The notes: generated by a model from the letters alone, not told the origin. A DNA stretch of 64,000 bases from Pterobdella sp. o SKG-2022 (GCA_964035795.1 OZ038321.1:13032288-13096287); one strand, 5' to 3'. Counted from the first letter of the stretch, positions 46,588-59,379 are shown. Numbers and translations are program-made.

Positions 46588-47025
46588 CAAAAAGCCAACA
46601 CCTCCCTATGCATCAGCCGGAGAAACTGCTCGAAAAAAAGTATTTTTTCACTATTGTTATTATTAGCTTATTCCCCTGTTATTTTTTTTATATGCCACTT
46701 TTGTTATTTTTGTTTTGATTTCAAAAGGAAAAATTGTTTTTTTGAGAAAAATTCGTTATTTCATTAATTTATTTTATTTATCATATTTATTTTCTTATAA
46801 TATTTATTGTCATGTATCTGTATTATTTTTTGGAAAGCTTATTCGATTATTGTTGAGAATTGCTTTTATCGGTGATCATCTCCAATATAAATAACGATAC
46901 AAAATATTATAATTGAATATATCAATGGAAAAAATATTAGAAAAAAATTGCATAAAAAGAATATAGAATCAAAAAAACCATAGTGAACCAAAAAGCACTG
47001 GAAAAACAAATACTGATAGAAGCGT
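46588..47025 (+). repeat. Downstream copy of the 437-bp duplication (exon 8 copy)
   Basis: Near-identical to 41438-41874, in the same orientation, 5.15 kb away. The exon part differs only by one synonymous T-to-C change (Leu codon). It lacks the original splice acceptor, although TTTTCAAAAAG precedes it. It ends about 430 bp before the synaptogyrin start codon. Confidence 0.95.
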
Positions 47026-47456
47026 TGAGTTTCAAAAAATAAATTGCTGGTACATGTTTTTTTAAAATTTAAAATTCAATTATTTTTAAATGAAAGCAAG
47101 CATTTATTTCTTTAATCAATGTTTTTTTTATACTTTTGAGTAAACAATAAATAAATAAATAATACATCAGTTTTCAAGTTTGTACTTCAAGCTAACAAAT
47201 AGAAAAACTTGAAAAAAATTACTGAAAATAAACTTATTCAAAACTTAGTTAAATTGAAAATTTAACTTTAATAAATAATTTTCTAATAACTTTTCATATG
47301 ACTGATGACTAATACAGGGGGTGTATTCGTAGAAAGTTCACTAAAGTTATAAAATACCGACTGCAGGATTTTAATGACACATAAATCTAAGTTTTTCCCA
47401 AAGTTAATTTTTACTTTTTTGTAGTCTGTTTCTAAATTTTGAGTCAAGTTTAAAAT

Positions 47457-49377
47457 ATGGACTCTCAAAGTGGTTATTTCTACGGCAGTCCAGACAGCAA
47501 CTTTGATCTCGTTACATTCCTAAAAAGACCGTCTGTTTTTGTGAAAATTATTGGCATCGTAAGTAAAACTAATTTTAAACATACGCTAAGTTTAAGGAAA
47601 AATCTCACCATATTTTTTATTAATTTCCAAGTATTAAACACAGACTTTCATCAAAAAGCATTCTTAATTTTTTTTGAATGTTTAAGATTTTTGCCATTGT
47701 CGTGTTTGGCTGTGTTGCTACCAACGTTAATGACAAGGGGTGTCCTTACGTGGATGCAGGAGCTTGTGGGTATGCCACAGCTATTGGAGTAGTTGCATTC
47801 TTAGCCCTTGTGGGTTTTCTGGTGCTTGAGGCTGTGTTTGACAGCATCATCAACATTGACAACAGAAAATATGTTGTTATTTCTGAACTTACATTCTCTG
47901 GTCAGTTATTTTGCCATTAAGCGTTTAAATTTTCAATAAATTTTTATGTTTTTGATTTTAGTTAGTGGTCTTAATTATCTCAATTCTTTTATTAAAAAAA
48001 TTAGTTTCTCAAGTAGCTATTAGCCATTTCTTTATATCCTCATATGCCAAAATAATTTTCTTCATTATAGAAGTTTTATATATTAAAATCCAAATAAATA
48101 AAAAGGTATATTAAAAGTATTCAAAAATTTAGTTAAATAAAAATATTAGGCAAGTATTTTTCAAATATATTTACTTAAAATGTAAGGTAGATAGATGAAT
48201 GGCAAGTATTTGAAATGAGTTCATTTATACTATAGTAAAAGTAACCAAAGCTATTTCAAATGGTACAATACAAAGTTCTTATTTAAAAACATCTTGTTTC
48301 ATGTATCAAATGTATATAAAAGTTCGCTTACTAAAGCTGTTCACAATTTTTAAAAAACTTTATCATATTCAATACTTCAATATACCAATGCCAATTACTT
48401 CAAAGCTTCCACTCATTTAATTGATTCAATATAATCAAGTAAATTCCACCATGATAAACACATTTAGAGAAATTAGACTATAAAAAAGATTTAATTGATT
48501 GATTGATTGACATACTACTGACCCAATCTTTACTCCCTTCAACATCAGGATTATGGACTTTTCTGTGGTTTGTGGGCTTCTGTTACTTGGCAGATACATG
48601 GAGAAGGCAAACGAAAAACATTTACAGTGTCAGCAATGCCCAGGCAGCCATTGCTTTCTGCTTTTTTAATATTTTTGTCTTTGTGAGTTGTGCTTTTTTG
48701 AGGGTATTTTTTTAAAGTCAATCAATACAACTTTGAAAGTTGTCTGTATATTTTGAAACTTTTTTATCTATAAATTTATATCCACACTATCATATAGTCT
48801 TATAGTTAATTACCATTTTAATCTTACCTATAAAAATGATCTTCATTATACCAATTACAGACAGGGCTGACGCTGTTGGCATTGTCAAGGTATAGGAGGT
48901 CAGATGACTTCCTCACTTCTGACCCTACCTTCAACTCTGAACCTTACAGCCAAGATGCTGGTTGATATTTATGTCAATAAGAATATTAATAATATCAATA
49001 ATAATAATAACCTTAATAATAGCACTAATAATAATAATGATAATAATAACAGTCTCATTTTGAATGTGATGCAAATATTATAAACTGTAAAGTTATAGCA
49101 GCCTTATCATAAAGTCAAGATGATGAAACCATTGATTTGCGGATTATTGAAATTTGTATTCAATATTAAAATTCTTATTGAAATAATCTCATTATTTTTT
49201 TCAATCATATCTGGTTTTTAATGAATATCAAAAAAAATTAAAACTCTTGTTTTTTTTTCTTTTTTAATTATTATTATTATTATTATTATTATTAACATTG
49301 TTATTATCATTATTATTATCACTGCAGGATATTACCAATTCAACAGTGGTGGAACTGACAATGCTCAAAACCCTTGA
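47457..49377 (+). CDS. SYNGR: Synaptogyrin, four-pass vesicle membrane protein, 4-5 exons
   Basis: Exons 47457-47558, 47687-47900, 48549-48682 and 48861-48965 give 184 residues ending ..YSQDAG. If a GTTGAT donor after 48960 is used with the acceptor before 49328, the protein is 199 residues ending GYYQFNSGGTDNAQNP at 49377. The start MDSQSGYFYGS.. and 'FDLVTFLKRP' match the cytosolic N-terminus of the family. Four hydrophobic segments follow (around IFAIVVFGCVA, TAIGVVAFLALVGFLV, TFLWFVGFCYLA, and IAFCFFNIFVF-TGLTLLALSRYRR). The family motif 'GLWTFLWFVGFCYLADTW' is intact. Synaptogyrins sit in synaptic and other small vesicles and take part in vesicle biogenesis and exocytosis. Reading phases agree at every junction. 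Confidence 0.95.
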
Positions 49378-50644
49378 ACAACAATAATAATAATAAATTC
49401 AAAATAGAAGAATAGCTAATGGTATGTAATAAACCAAATATTTGTGATGTATTCTATTTTGTTCACTAATCAGATTTTGTGGGATGATATGGGTGAAGGT
49501 ACTTTGATTATTGACATTATTATTACTGCAGTGTTGATTTCATTGTCATTTTTGTTAATTTATTTTGTTGCGATGCTAACTTTTTTTGTCCATAATTATC
49601 TACATTAATAATAACAATATTTCTTGAATTTGGCTAACAGACTTATGATACGCATTAAAAATTATTTATTCATTCCTCCAGTTTAAATTCATGCTCCAAC
49701 AAATCCTATTTATTTTCAGTAAAATTTTCTCAAATGTTTTTTCAACGGATTTTAGAAGCATTTTGTTCACGCAAGATTTCTCAAATTTTATACCATTATT
49801 TTGTCTTCATAGTATTTGTGCAATATATTGAAGGTACACAAGTAAAATTTATGTTCGTTCATAGGAAAATAATATTTTCATCTTGAAATAATTTCTTAAT
49901 ACGTTTCTTCACTTTGGTTTAAGTTATGGTTTATTTCAGTTTAAGAAACTTGTGTACTTTGGGAGATCAGGCTATTAATGCTGATATTCGTAATGGCTAA
50001 AGTCCATAATGATTACATATAACATTGAAAATATTGGTGAATATAGCTTAATAAATATACCATTTTCAATGTATCTGTTAACTATAACCTTTATCATCGG
50101 ATTTAGTTAATATTCTAAATATATATTTATTGAAAACTTTTTCGAACTTGTTATTTTTGTTTCCAAATGAATTTTTATGTTTAGATGGATGTTTTCAACT
50201 GAAGAATTCTATATTATGTTTTTACATTTCTCATGATATCTTCTGTTTTTTTTCATCTAAAAAGTCAATTTTTAATGGTAATATAATGGTTTTTGATATA
50301 GCTATCTCTGTAAGTAAACTTTTTCAAAATTAAAACTCAAGTTTACTATGATCTATTTAAATTATATTTTTCATTCAAAGTGAATTATCAGTATAGTAAT
50401 AAAATGTAATATTTATTTTTTGTTTCATGGTTGTATCTTCTATGAAGCTTCATAATGGTCTTTTGGAGTTCCCATTCATTTACTTGATTGTTGTAAGAAA
50501 TAAATTTTTAAATTTTTCATAATTTCAAATAGAAATATTTATATATGGGCTTTTGGCTCAGAGCACCCGTTCAGAATAAGGTTCCTTACAAGCTTGTAGA
50601 AGAACCATAGTCTGAATCATGTTTTTACTGACTATATTGGTAAT
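49378..50644. other. 3' flank of synaptogyrin
   Basis: Probably includes its 3' UTR. AT-rich, no other gene recognised. Confidence 0.4.
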
Positions 50645-50654
50645 ATTGCTCATA

Positions 50655-50824
50655 TTGTCGGCCCGCATAGCTCAGCTAGTAGAGCTTTAGACTATTCATC
50701 TAAAGTAACCGGGTTCAATCCCGCGTGGGCCGACAATTATATACACAAGAAGTAGCGCCCTGTGAAACATCTGTTGAGCTAACGAAACCCCACTATGGGG
50801 CGACTAAAAGTCGATCTGAAAAAA
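50655..50824 (+). mobile_element. tRNA-derived SINE with perfect 10-bp target duplication
   Basis: The head (50660-50732) folds partly like a tRNA. The acceptor GGCCCGC pairs with GTGGGCC, an A-box-like AGCTCAGCTAGTAGAGC follows, then a stem TTAGA/TCTAA and the B-box GGGTTCAATC. The T stem is degenerate, so it is not a working tRNA. The body contains two adjacent perfect hairpins, CCCC-ACTAT-GGGG (50788-50800) and CGACT-AAA-AGTCG (50801-50813), and ends in a short A-run. ATTGCTCATA occurs on both sides (50645-50654 and 50825-50834), the mark of LINE-driven insertion. The SINE family could not be named. Confidence 0.85.
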
Positions 50825-50834
50825 ATTGCTCATA

Positions 50835-51610
50835 CATGGTAGAAGTTTGAAATGATTTTAAATTACTTTGAAGTTTGGTCGGTTCATAGTTAGTCTAATT
50901 GTAACAAAATAAAACTGTAGCAATGTGTTAACCTAGAATTTTTTTCTTTTCGTTTTGAAAAACTTTACATATGTTATCTTAAAGAGCTTCTATTTATATT
51001 AGAAAAGATTAAAAATAAAGCTATTCATCAGAGCCTGGTGCTGTCGTACACTCTAAACAGTTCACAACTGTCTTTTTGATTTAAGTACACTATTTATTTG
51101 ACAGCTTCAGATAAGCATAAAAAACTGTAGATCTTTTTTTTATGAAGCATCAAACTATTTTTGCTTCAAGAAAACACATAGTATTTCTGACTTTTGAATA
51201 ATTAAAAAATGTGATTTTTTAGAGACCTCTTATGTATCTTTTTTTTATATTATTTGAATAACTTTTTATTTTCAATTTTTTATGAAGAATTTTTGATATA
51301 TTTATTTTAAAAAAACTAAAATTTTCGAAAAGTACAACCTTATCATAAACCATTGTGAAGGTAGGTGATTATAAAGAATTTTAAACATAGATAGGAAAGA
51401 ACAATTGAGGAAGATTAAATGTTGTAAAATAACTATTATGTGATTATGTTTTATTTTAAGAGTAAAGTTAATTATTATATGAATATTCTTATTTTGATCT
51501 AAAACGATTTCATTGAGAGATTGCTCTCTGTGTCCCTCCATTGGTTGATTTTTGTATTCTCTTCATTACGGGGTCCCACGCACTTGATTTGACTGTTAAT
51601 TGTGGGTCAT
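50835..51610. other. Spacer before the Penelope-like remnant
   Basis: AT-rich. The 3' untranslated part of the Penelope-like element may cover about 51490-51610, which is less AT-rich on the minus strand. No gene recognised. Confidence 0.35.
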
Positions 51611-51614
51611 TGTA

Positions 51615-51895
51615 GCCCTTTTCTATTGAATCATTCCTTTTGATTCCAAGGCTCTCCCTAATAAGTAGGTCCCTCTGCAATTTTTTTTTTCATTATATGT
51701 TTTTATTATCGTGGGTGATTCCCAGCATATTGTTCCTGTGTTGCAGATTCGGACGTGTTTAGAAATGCCACTTATATTTTCATCTCGTTTGGTGGATTCC
51801 ACATCTTTTTTATGTTGGAACATCCTGGTGGCAATATTCACCCTTGTCTGTCCAATATAATCCTTATTTGGGTCACAAGAACAATGTATACAAAG
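51615..51895 (-). mobile_element. Penelope-like element remnant, GIY-YIG endonuclease end
   Basis: On the minus strand an open frame reads IHCSCDPNKDYIGQTR, then ATRMFQHKKDV, ISKHVRICN, ICWESP and ALESKGMIQ before a stop. The CxC, the YIGQTR core with its catalytic Arg, the conserved His regions and the terminal ALE segment are the hallmarks of the C-terminal GIY-YIG endonuclease of Penelope-like retroelements. The reverse transcriptase part is missing upstream, so this is a truncated copy. The usual first motif (GVYKI) is degraded. Confidence 0.78.
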
Positions 51896-51899
51896 GTGT

Positions 51900-54058
51900 A
51901 TACAAAATACAGAGGCTTTAGTAAAAGCATGTGAGTAAGATTGACTCGTTTTTAAATTTCTTCAATATTTAAAGAAAAGTGCTTTATGCAAAACTTAAAT
52001 TGAAAACAAAGGTTTTTTGTGAAATACGTGCTATAAAATATTAATAATAAGGATATATATAACATAGATATATATGACATAGAGACTACGACTTTAATCA
52101 TTATAGCGGCTACTCATATTTTGTTTGAGGGTATATGAATTGACCTAAGGCAGTTTTGAAACAATAATGTCTTTAGTAGTTCTCAGTGATGAAAGTCCTT
52201 TCAATGAGTTTGTACTTTAGTTTCTATAGATAATATTTTCTTTTTTACAGCACTAATTTTTCGATAATTTTGCGTTAATTTATGAGTTTTTTAATACAAT
52301 ATTTAACAAGAAATTCCGACACATTTAGCCTTATTATAAGACGTTGCCAAAATTTTTTTTATAGTTATTTTTATGTTAATAAATTTTTTGAAAATCTCAC
52401 GAACTGTCGTAAAAGTTTTCAATAATTAATAACTGAAAATACCTCGAATGTCTCTGGTATGTTAATGGATTAATGTTATCATTATAACACGAAAATGAGT
52501 GATCTAATTAGAAAGAAACCTAACTTCCATAAAACAGGGAGTTAGCTCTTCAAAGAAGTAGAGAGGAAACATTTAAAATTGTATTTAAGGCGATAGAAAA
52601 AAAGATGGTTATCATGCCAGGTTTGAGAATTTTAAAGTTGTATTAAAATTTGATTTCAAATCAGTCTGATCAGATAAAAATTTTAATTCATGAAATTTTT
52701 AATAGATTATGAATATTCTTGATCTTTAATCATTAGTTCAAGCTTAAAACAACATATAATATTTGAGACAGAGTTCAAACTTTCTTATCCTTATCAATAT
52801 TAATTCTTCATGCCACCTTGAAGACTTGCAAACAGCCATGAGTTACTTTTTTACATTCGTTAGGTAACATTTACTACATTTCTTTTCTTAAACTATTTTT
52901 TAACTTTCTAGCAAAAGCGCGTGTGGTATAGCATGATTAGAAGCCAAAAAAAATGCTTTTCAAAGTTGTTGGTATTTCGTGGTATTTGATATTATGAGTT
53001 TGGATACTGTAAGAAAAAAAATTTTAGACAAAAAATCATAAGTTGGTAACAGATGATGTATATGTTAAATTTTTTTGAGCTTTGGAAAAGATAAGTGTTG
53101 ACGTTATAACAAATATACATAAAACCATTTATTAGATCGAAACAACTGAAAAGGAGTTCATTATCTCAAACTATTTTGAATTTCCATTTTTTTATTTTTT
53201 TAAAACGTTTATAGGCAAGTGAAAGCATTTTTGACAAATGACTAAATAATCTAACATGCAATATCAAAGTCGCAAGAAACTAATTAGTATAAAACTTTTC
53301 AAGCATCCTATGTTGTCATATAGTAATTATCTATTGAAAATCAAGTTTGAGGATTATCAAACATTTATTTAAAAATAAAGCTATATTTTTCGGTAAATAT
53401 GGTTTCACCATAAAAAATATTTATCTGAACTTATAGCTTTATTTTCGAGTAAAAGTATGATATTCCTCAAAATTAATGTTCTATAGATAATTAGTTTATA
53501 CTTTATCTTAAGAGATTTTTCAAGTAGTATGAATAATGAGATGACTCAAAAGTTTGTATCATCTTAAATTTTGATCATTTTGTATTGAAGAAAAACTTCT
53601 GAGTATTTCTAGAATATTTAATGAATAATTAATATTTTACTTTACAAAGCAATCAAATTTAAAGTTTCTTTCAAAACTAAGCTTTGAAAACAAATCTAGC
53701 AAGTCAAAAACAAAGTCAATTTTATTAATTTGTTAAAAAAAAATTATTACAGTATGTGTAGCAATCTCGATACAGTTTATTTCGATCTGTTTCTCTTTGT
53801 GAACAACTTTAGGGTTCAAAGACTCAAGGAAATGAAGGTGACGATTGACTGTTTTTTTTGGCATAGTTATTTTTTTGCTAATTCATGTATTAGAACCGTC
53901 AAATTGCTTTTTATTAACAAACTCTTTTGTAACTTACAAAACTTACATCATCACGTACCTCCGACAACTACTGCTTTGAACATCAAATGATGAACCGGTT
54001 GGCCCAGGTTGTACGTTGAGATTCGATCTGACCTGCCTTATGAACATAAATTTTAATA
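51900..54058. other. Spacer upstream of the caspase-like gene
   Basis: AT-rich. A short frame at 53730-53990 contains residues that could be an exon ending at a GTGACG donor (53839), but its phase does not match the caspase exon and no family is recognised. Confidence 0.4.
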
Positions 54059-54082
54059 ATGATGGTTTTTCTAATAGGAGGG

Positions 54083-56108
54083 ATGTCAGACGAGTTGAAA
54101 GAATATTCTATCATCAGACACATATCTAGTTGTGAAGAAGACGTGAATGAACATTTCGAAGCATTAACCGGCAGAAAGCACACTTTAAGGTCATACGTGG
54201 AGTCTTTTGACTTTGAAGTGTGGGCCGAAGATTTGAAGGTTTGAAAAATTTAAGCAAATATCTAAAATATTATGATTTAGTATATTCCTTCATAATACAT
54301 ATTGATTACAGAAAATTGAAGAGTTCAGACACCACTTAGTAGACATTTTCAAAAGAAAACCTCACAGCTACGTTTCGAGCTTTTTAGCATTGGAGGCTTT
54401 TAAAGAAAATATTCCTAGCGATATTACTTCTATTTTGGGGTCCTTGGAAAAAATAGGAACAGATAAATGTGCAGAAACTTTTGAAAAGTAACATTTTTAG
54501 TTTAAAATATATGCTATAAGATATTTAACTACCTAGATAAAATACTTATACTCCTTAAATTCATAAATAAATATTACATCAGCCTTGATAAGAAAATTAG
54601 AGATTACAATAAAGTTCTAAGGCTTTTTTTTCCCATGCCTGAGTATTTGGGAAAAACGCATCGATGGGCTTGTAATTCGCAGACCTCTAAAGATTTTCTC
54701 GTAAAGTATTTACCAGTTTTATTCTAATGTGGCATGTGCTGGTTTTTGAATAGCAAAACTTGATCTTTACAACAATTGTTATGAGTAAAATAATTTATAA
54801 GGTAAATGAAGTATTATAAATAGAAGGTTATAAGTTTTTAGAGCTGAACAAAAATGATTTTTTATTAAAGAAAGATATTTTTTTATTAGTTTGACATCAA
54901 AATTTGAATGTTAAATTTTAACGAGCCATTAATCACAGAGGAAAAATAATTCTGACATATTGTTATGAGAGAAAATCGAAAAGGTTTATGGGTTTTTTAA
55001 CAGAATTGGTCTTCTTGGTGATACAGAACTCAGTTAGTTGAAATATTTAGCTGAAAAAAATTTTTCACTTCATATATTTTTATTTACCTCCATGTGAAAA
55101 GATTCAGTTCTGTATTAAAAAAATGTGGAAATTTTCGAAAGATTATTTTAAAGTATTTTTAGATATGAAGTTAAGTAAAAAATTTGAAAATAATAATTTT
55201 AGTAGAAATTGCTGCTGGATAGCGATAAAATAAGCACAACAATGGCAGAAGCTTTGGGCTATGAAGCCAATTTGACCTTCAACATTTGTTCAGAAGTGAT
55301 TGGACCCTCTGAAGAATATAACATATATCAAATAAGCAAATATAAACTAAGAGGGATAGTATACATTCTCAATATATCTTATGAAGGAAGAGAAGAAGAA
55401 AGAAAAGGCAGTGTTTATGACGTGGAAAATATCAGAAGACTTTTTGAAATGCTCAAATACGAAGTTGTAGAAATCAAAGAAAGTAAATTTAAAAAGATAA
55501 TCGAAGAAAGAAATATTAGTAGAAGTGAGAAGCTGAGAGATGCCGCTATCTTTATCATGTTTCTTAAGTCCCATGACAAAGATCAACACTTGATTGATGA
55601 AGATGGTGAAGAAATGAATATCACAGAAATATTTTTGAAACAATTTCATAGTGACAAATGTCTCCATCTTGCAAACAAGCCTAAACGTTTTTTCTTACAA
55701 GCCTGTCGACATATAAAAGTGATAAAAAATAAAAAAAGCAAAAAAGTAAACGTTGTATCACTCGAGGTTATTGAAAAACTTAGCCACCCTTGCGCCCATT
55801 TTTTCAGATTTAACTCAACTTTTGAAAATTACAAATCAGCAAGATTTTCTAATACTGGTTCAATTTTCATTCGAGTTTTGTTATTAGCTATAGCTAATTT
55901 TTGTCACGCAACAGACCTTGACACCATTGCCCAGCTGGTTAACCACATAATGAATTCTCTTCCAAACGCAAAAAACTTTCATCATGAATTACAGCAAATT
56001 TCTTTTGTGGATTCCAAGTCCCTCACCAAAGCCGTTTATTTCCTTCCCACTGGGGAAGATGAAGGTGGCAGAAACATTAAAAAAATTGTTTTCTCTCTCA
56101 AAAACTAA
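54083..56108 (+). CDS. Divergent caspase-like cysteine protease, 4 coding exons
   Basis: Exons 54083-54238, 54312-54487, 54583-54700 and 55206-56108 join in phase to 450 residues. The start could also be the in-frame ATG at 54059, but an acceptor-like TTCTAATAG lies between the two. Residues 1-150 form an uncharacterised helical prodomain; 'SILGSLEKIGTDKCAETFEK' recalls a death-fold (CARD-like) end helix, which is not certain. The protease core starts near RGIVYILN (199). Visible are R216 (ERKGSVYD), catalytic His H273, catalytic Cys C317 (FFLQACRH) and the p10 Arg R363 in KSARFSNTGSIFIR. Two signature positions are altered: the usual Gly after His is Asp (SHD) and the Gly of QACRG is His. 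The short linker between p20 and p10 is Lys-rich and has no Asp. Caspases cut after Asp in apoptosis or inflammation; activity here is uncertain. Confidence 0.85.
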
Positions 56109-58178
56109 AAATTTTGCATGTATACTTTTTAAAAATTTTCATCAATCTTAAAATTTCATAAAGAAGGCAATGAAATGAAAATTTCATTTAAAACTATCAT
56201 ATTCGTGTTTTTAAAATTCCCTGGTTCATCCTATCGTTGGATCTCTTTCAAAAGTGCACCAGCTTGGGGTATAAATGTTATATTTTGTGTTCAAAAGTAA
56301 TGTATGTTTCATAATGTTGAAATATATTTTATAGATTATCTTTAAAAAAACAATTATAAATAAATTCTTCAAACATGGAAATTGGAATAGAATCAAAATC
56401 GTTGAAAATGGATGAATACAGAAATAGACGAAATTTTTTATTGGCATGAAACTATGAAGATTATTTTATTAAACATATGTAAGTTTTGTTTTTTTCTATA
56501 ATCTCATCATACAACAAAATTATTAGAATCGGAAATTAATAATTTCCATAGTAAAATTATTTTTCATAAATAGATTTTATCAAAATTTAAAATTTATTTT
56601 GAAAGTAAATTAATTTTGTTCATATAATCGAGTCTTATTTATTAAGGTTATATAATTTCCACAAGAATTATCAAGACTACAAAGGTATACAAAAACTCCA
56701 ATGTTAATTAATATTGACCTTTATTTTGTTTTGATATTTATATTTAATTAAAGGCTCCTCACTTTGTGTGGGCAAACATTTGTATAAAAAAAGTAATAGC
56801 AATCTACAATTTCTAAAATCAACGTCCAAAACTCAATTCATTATAACATATATATTTGATTGTGACCAAGCAACTTATGCGTCTTGGAGTCTTTGGAACT
56901 TCTCCTGAGATTTTGCAATTAAACTGCACTTAGAGAAGAAACTTTCTAAACCGGTTTTAGGTTCATTGAAAAAAAAATAACTGAAAATGATATAAAAGTT
57001 TTTGTTTAAACTTATGCATAAAAGATTATATATAAATGCTGAAATAATCATGTTTTACCTAAATCTATTGATGCAACACTAAAAATTGAATGGTATTAAG
57101 CCCTCTGGAAGTATTTCCAAGTCATTCAAAGCTTATAACTCATTTTTAAGAAATTTTTCATCTACCTTGATGATGAGCTTTCAATTTTTCTCATAACAAT
57201 AAATTAAGTTTCGTCGTTTTTTACAACTATTAATGCGTCTACAAATCGATTGCCAAACAAAACGAGTTTAAAGGACAAGGTCGATGTATTGAGTTCCGGG
57301 TTACATTTTTATTCTCATTATTATTGACTTTTCTATTTTTATTGAAATTCTTGGTAGATATAATTTCTAGTGATTGGTTTTTATCTCTATTGGCAGATAA
57401 ATTTTTGCCTTCTTTAAACAGACTATAACTGTTAGAGTGTGTTATATGATGTTTAAGCTGATCTCTTCAGAAATAGTTGTTGAGTGCTGTTTGGGTTATG
57501 CAATTGATTAAATTAAATGGTTTAACAGCTTTTTCAAACACTTCAACTCTTTATGTTTGGTGTTTTAGCACATTTCTTCATTCGACCAGAAACCTTTCAT
57601 CACTCATGTTGTCAACAAGCAATATTAAGAGAATGTCGGAAATGAACACTCTTGGTATTTTATTGAATCTCATTCTGTTCTTTAGTCATTTTATTTCAAG
57701 CAAATAAATCACTAAATTTATTCTGTTTTAATTGTTTTGGTAAAAATAACTTTCGCTAGTTTTTTTAAATTTTAACTTGTTTTGGTATATCTGGGCTAAA
57801 AATACAACAATGTTACTTCTCACTTCAAATGATTGCCTTAAACCCACCTTTTTCTTATTAAATTCGACATTATCTCTTTTCACTAGCTACTTCTCAGTTA
57901 GCTAATGTCGAAAGTGTTAAAGACATTCTGTAAATATAAGATTAACAAAAGTGGGACAAATTGTTTTCATACTGAACGTTTTTATTTGTTCTGGAGCTTT
58001 TTTTAGTTGATAATACTTTTAATTTTCACAACCGTGTAATAACAAAGGTTTTTTGTTTTTACTTATTTTTTGAAAAAATTTTGCAAAAAGGCCAAAATCT
58101 TTCAAACCCTTTAAAAAATTAACAAATTTCAATGTCTCTTAATGATAATTGATGACATAGAATAGCCTAAAGTCAAAT
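56109..58178. other. 3' flank of caspase-like gene
   Basis: No second caspase or other gene recognised. AT-rich with scattered short frames (for example 57477-57707) lacking motifs. Confidence 0.4.
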
Positions 58179-58179
58179 A

Positions 58180-58347
58180 GTAAGGTCAACAAACACAAAG
58201 TATTTATTCAAAAAAAAAGAAGACACAAAGCTTTTCGTAAATCTATCATACATTATCAAGTGATCACTTGTTATCATAATGTAAGCTAGACATAAGGGAA
58301 ACTTCGTGTCATATTTTGAATAAATACTTTGAGTTTGTTGACCTTAC
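58180..58347. mobile_element. Fold-back MITE with TA target duplication
   Basis: Terminal inverted repeats of 34 bp begin GTAAGGTCAACAAAC and differ by one base. TA flanks both ends (58178-58179 and 58348-58349). Inner sequence is also partly symmetric around CAAGTGATCACTTG near 58257-58270, so the whole 168 bp can fold into one imperfect hairpin. The TA sites suggest mobilisation by a Tc1/mariner-type transposase; no transposase is present. Confidence 0.8.
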
Positions 58348-58349
58348 TA

Positions 58350-59379
58350 AGTAAGGATAATTTTTTTGACTCATTTACTGCTGACATATTAAGTAGATGT
58401 TATTAAAATAATTAATTTCCATTCTAAAAACTTTGATTTATCTTGACAGGGAAAAATCAAAAATAGAATATTTATATCGTCTTATAAACTCAAAGGCTAA
58501 AGGCTGCTAACTAACCCATGTAAATATGCCTATAGTTTAAAACTTTCCATAAATAGTAAGTAATTTTTAATTCACAGCTTCAAATTGTATCATTTATACA
58601 ACTTCAAAACCAAAAAGATAACATAATCTAAATTAAGAACATTTAAAAACTAATAGTTATTCATGTTTCTAAATATAGATTCGATCCAACCACCTGTACT
58701 ATTTCGAGTGTTTTAGTGCTAAGGTATGTACAGTCATATAAACAAGAGAATTAGAATCTGATGTTTTCTTCATAAACTATCGAATGGAAAATATTTGTCA
58801 CATAATCAATAAAGAGAACAAAGATAAAATAACTGATAATTTTAGTTTGAGACCACACCGAAGAAAGATTAAAAAGCCCAAGTATAACATAAAACATGAA
58901 TAAAAACAGTATAAATGTATTTCAAAGTGCCTATACACATAAACAATTCAACGGATGTTGTATTAAAGCAAAATAAATGAAGTCTTTCGTTCCCATCCTC
59001 AACAGGATTCTACAGTTGAAACAATGTTATAGAATTCAGTGTAAAACCAAAAAAAAACAAACGGTTGTACTCCTTGGCACGGTAACCAAACAGGAAGTGA
59101 AATGAATGATATATGCCCTGAAAACGAATCACTATTGTCTAAATAGAGGCCACTCATACTCACCATACAGACGCATGCATAGGAACGCTCATATATTTAT
59201 TGTAAGCTTATATCATTATACTTTCACATGCACACTAAAAAATTGATGGAAAAATAAATACAAGAATGTAAAAATTCATATAAAAATATATATTCACCTA
59301 TAAATTAAAATCTTAAAAAATATACACTTAGCCACACGCATGCTCACACACACACACACACACACACGCACACACAGAG
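58350..59379. other. Spacer upstream of the convertase promoter
   Basis: AT-rich without a recognised gene. A short CA tract lies at about 59347-59376, directly before the TATA box. Confidence 0.4.

Noticed and set aside
50660..50732. A functional tRNA gene
   Set aside because: The T stem has mismatches and the anticodon loop reads ATT followed by C37, which is atypical; the perfect flanking duplication and extra body mark it as a SINE head.
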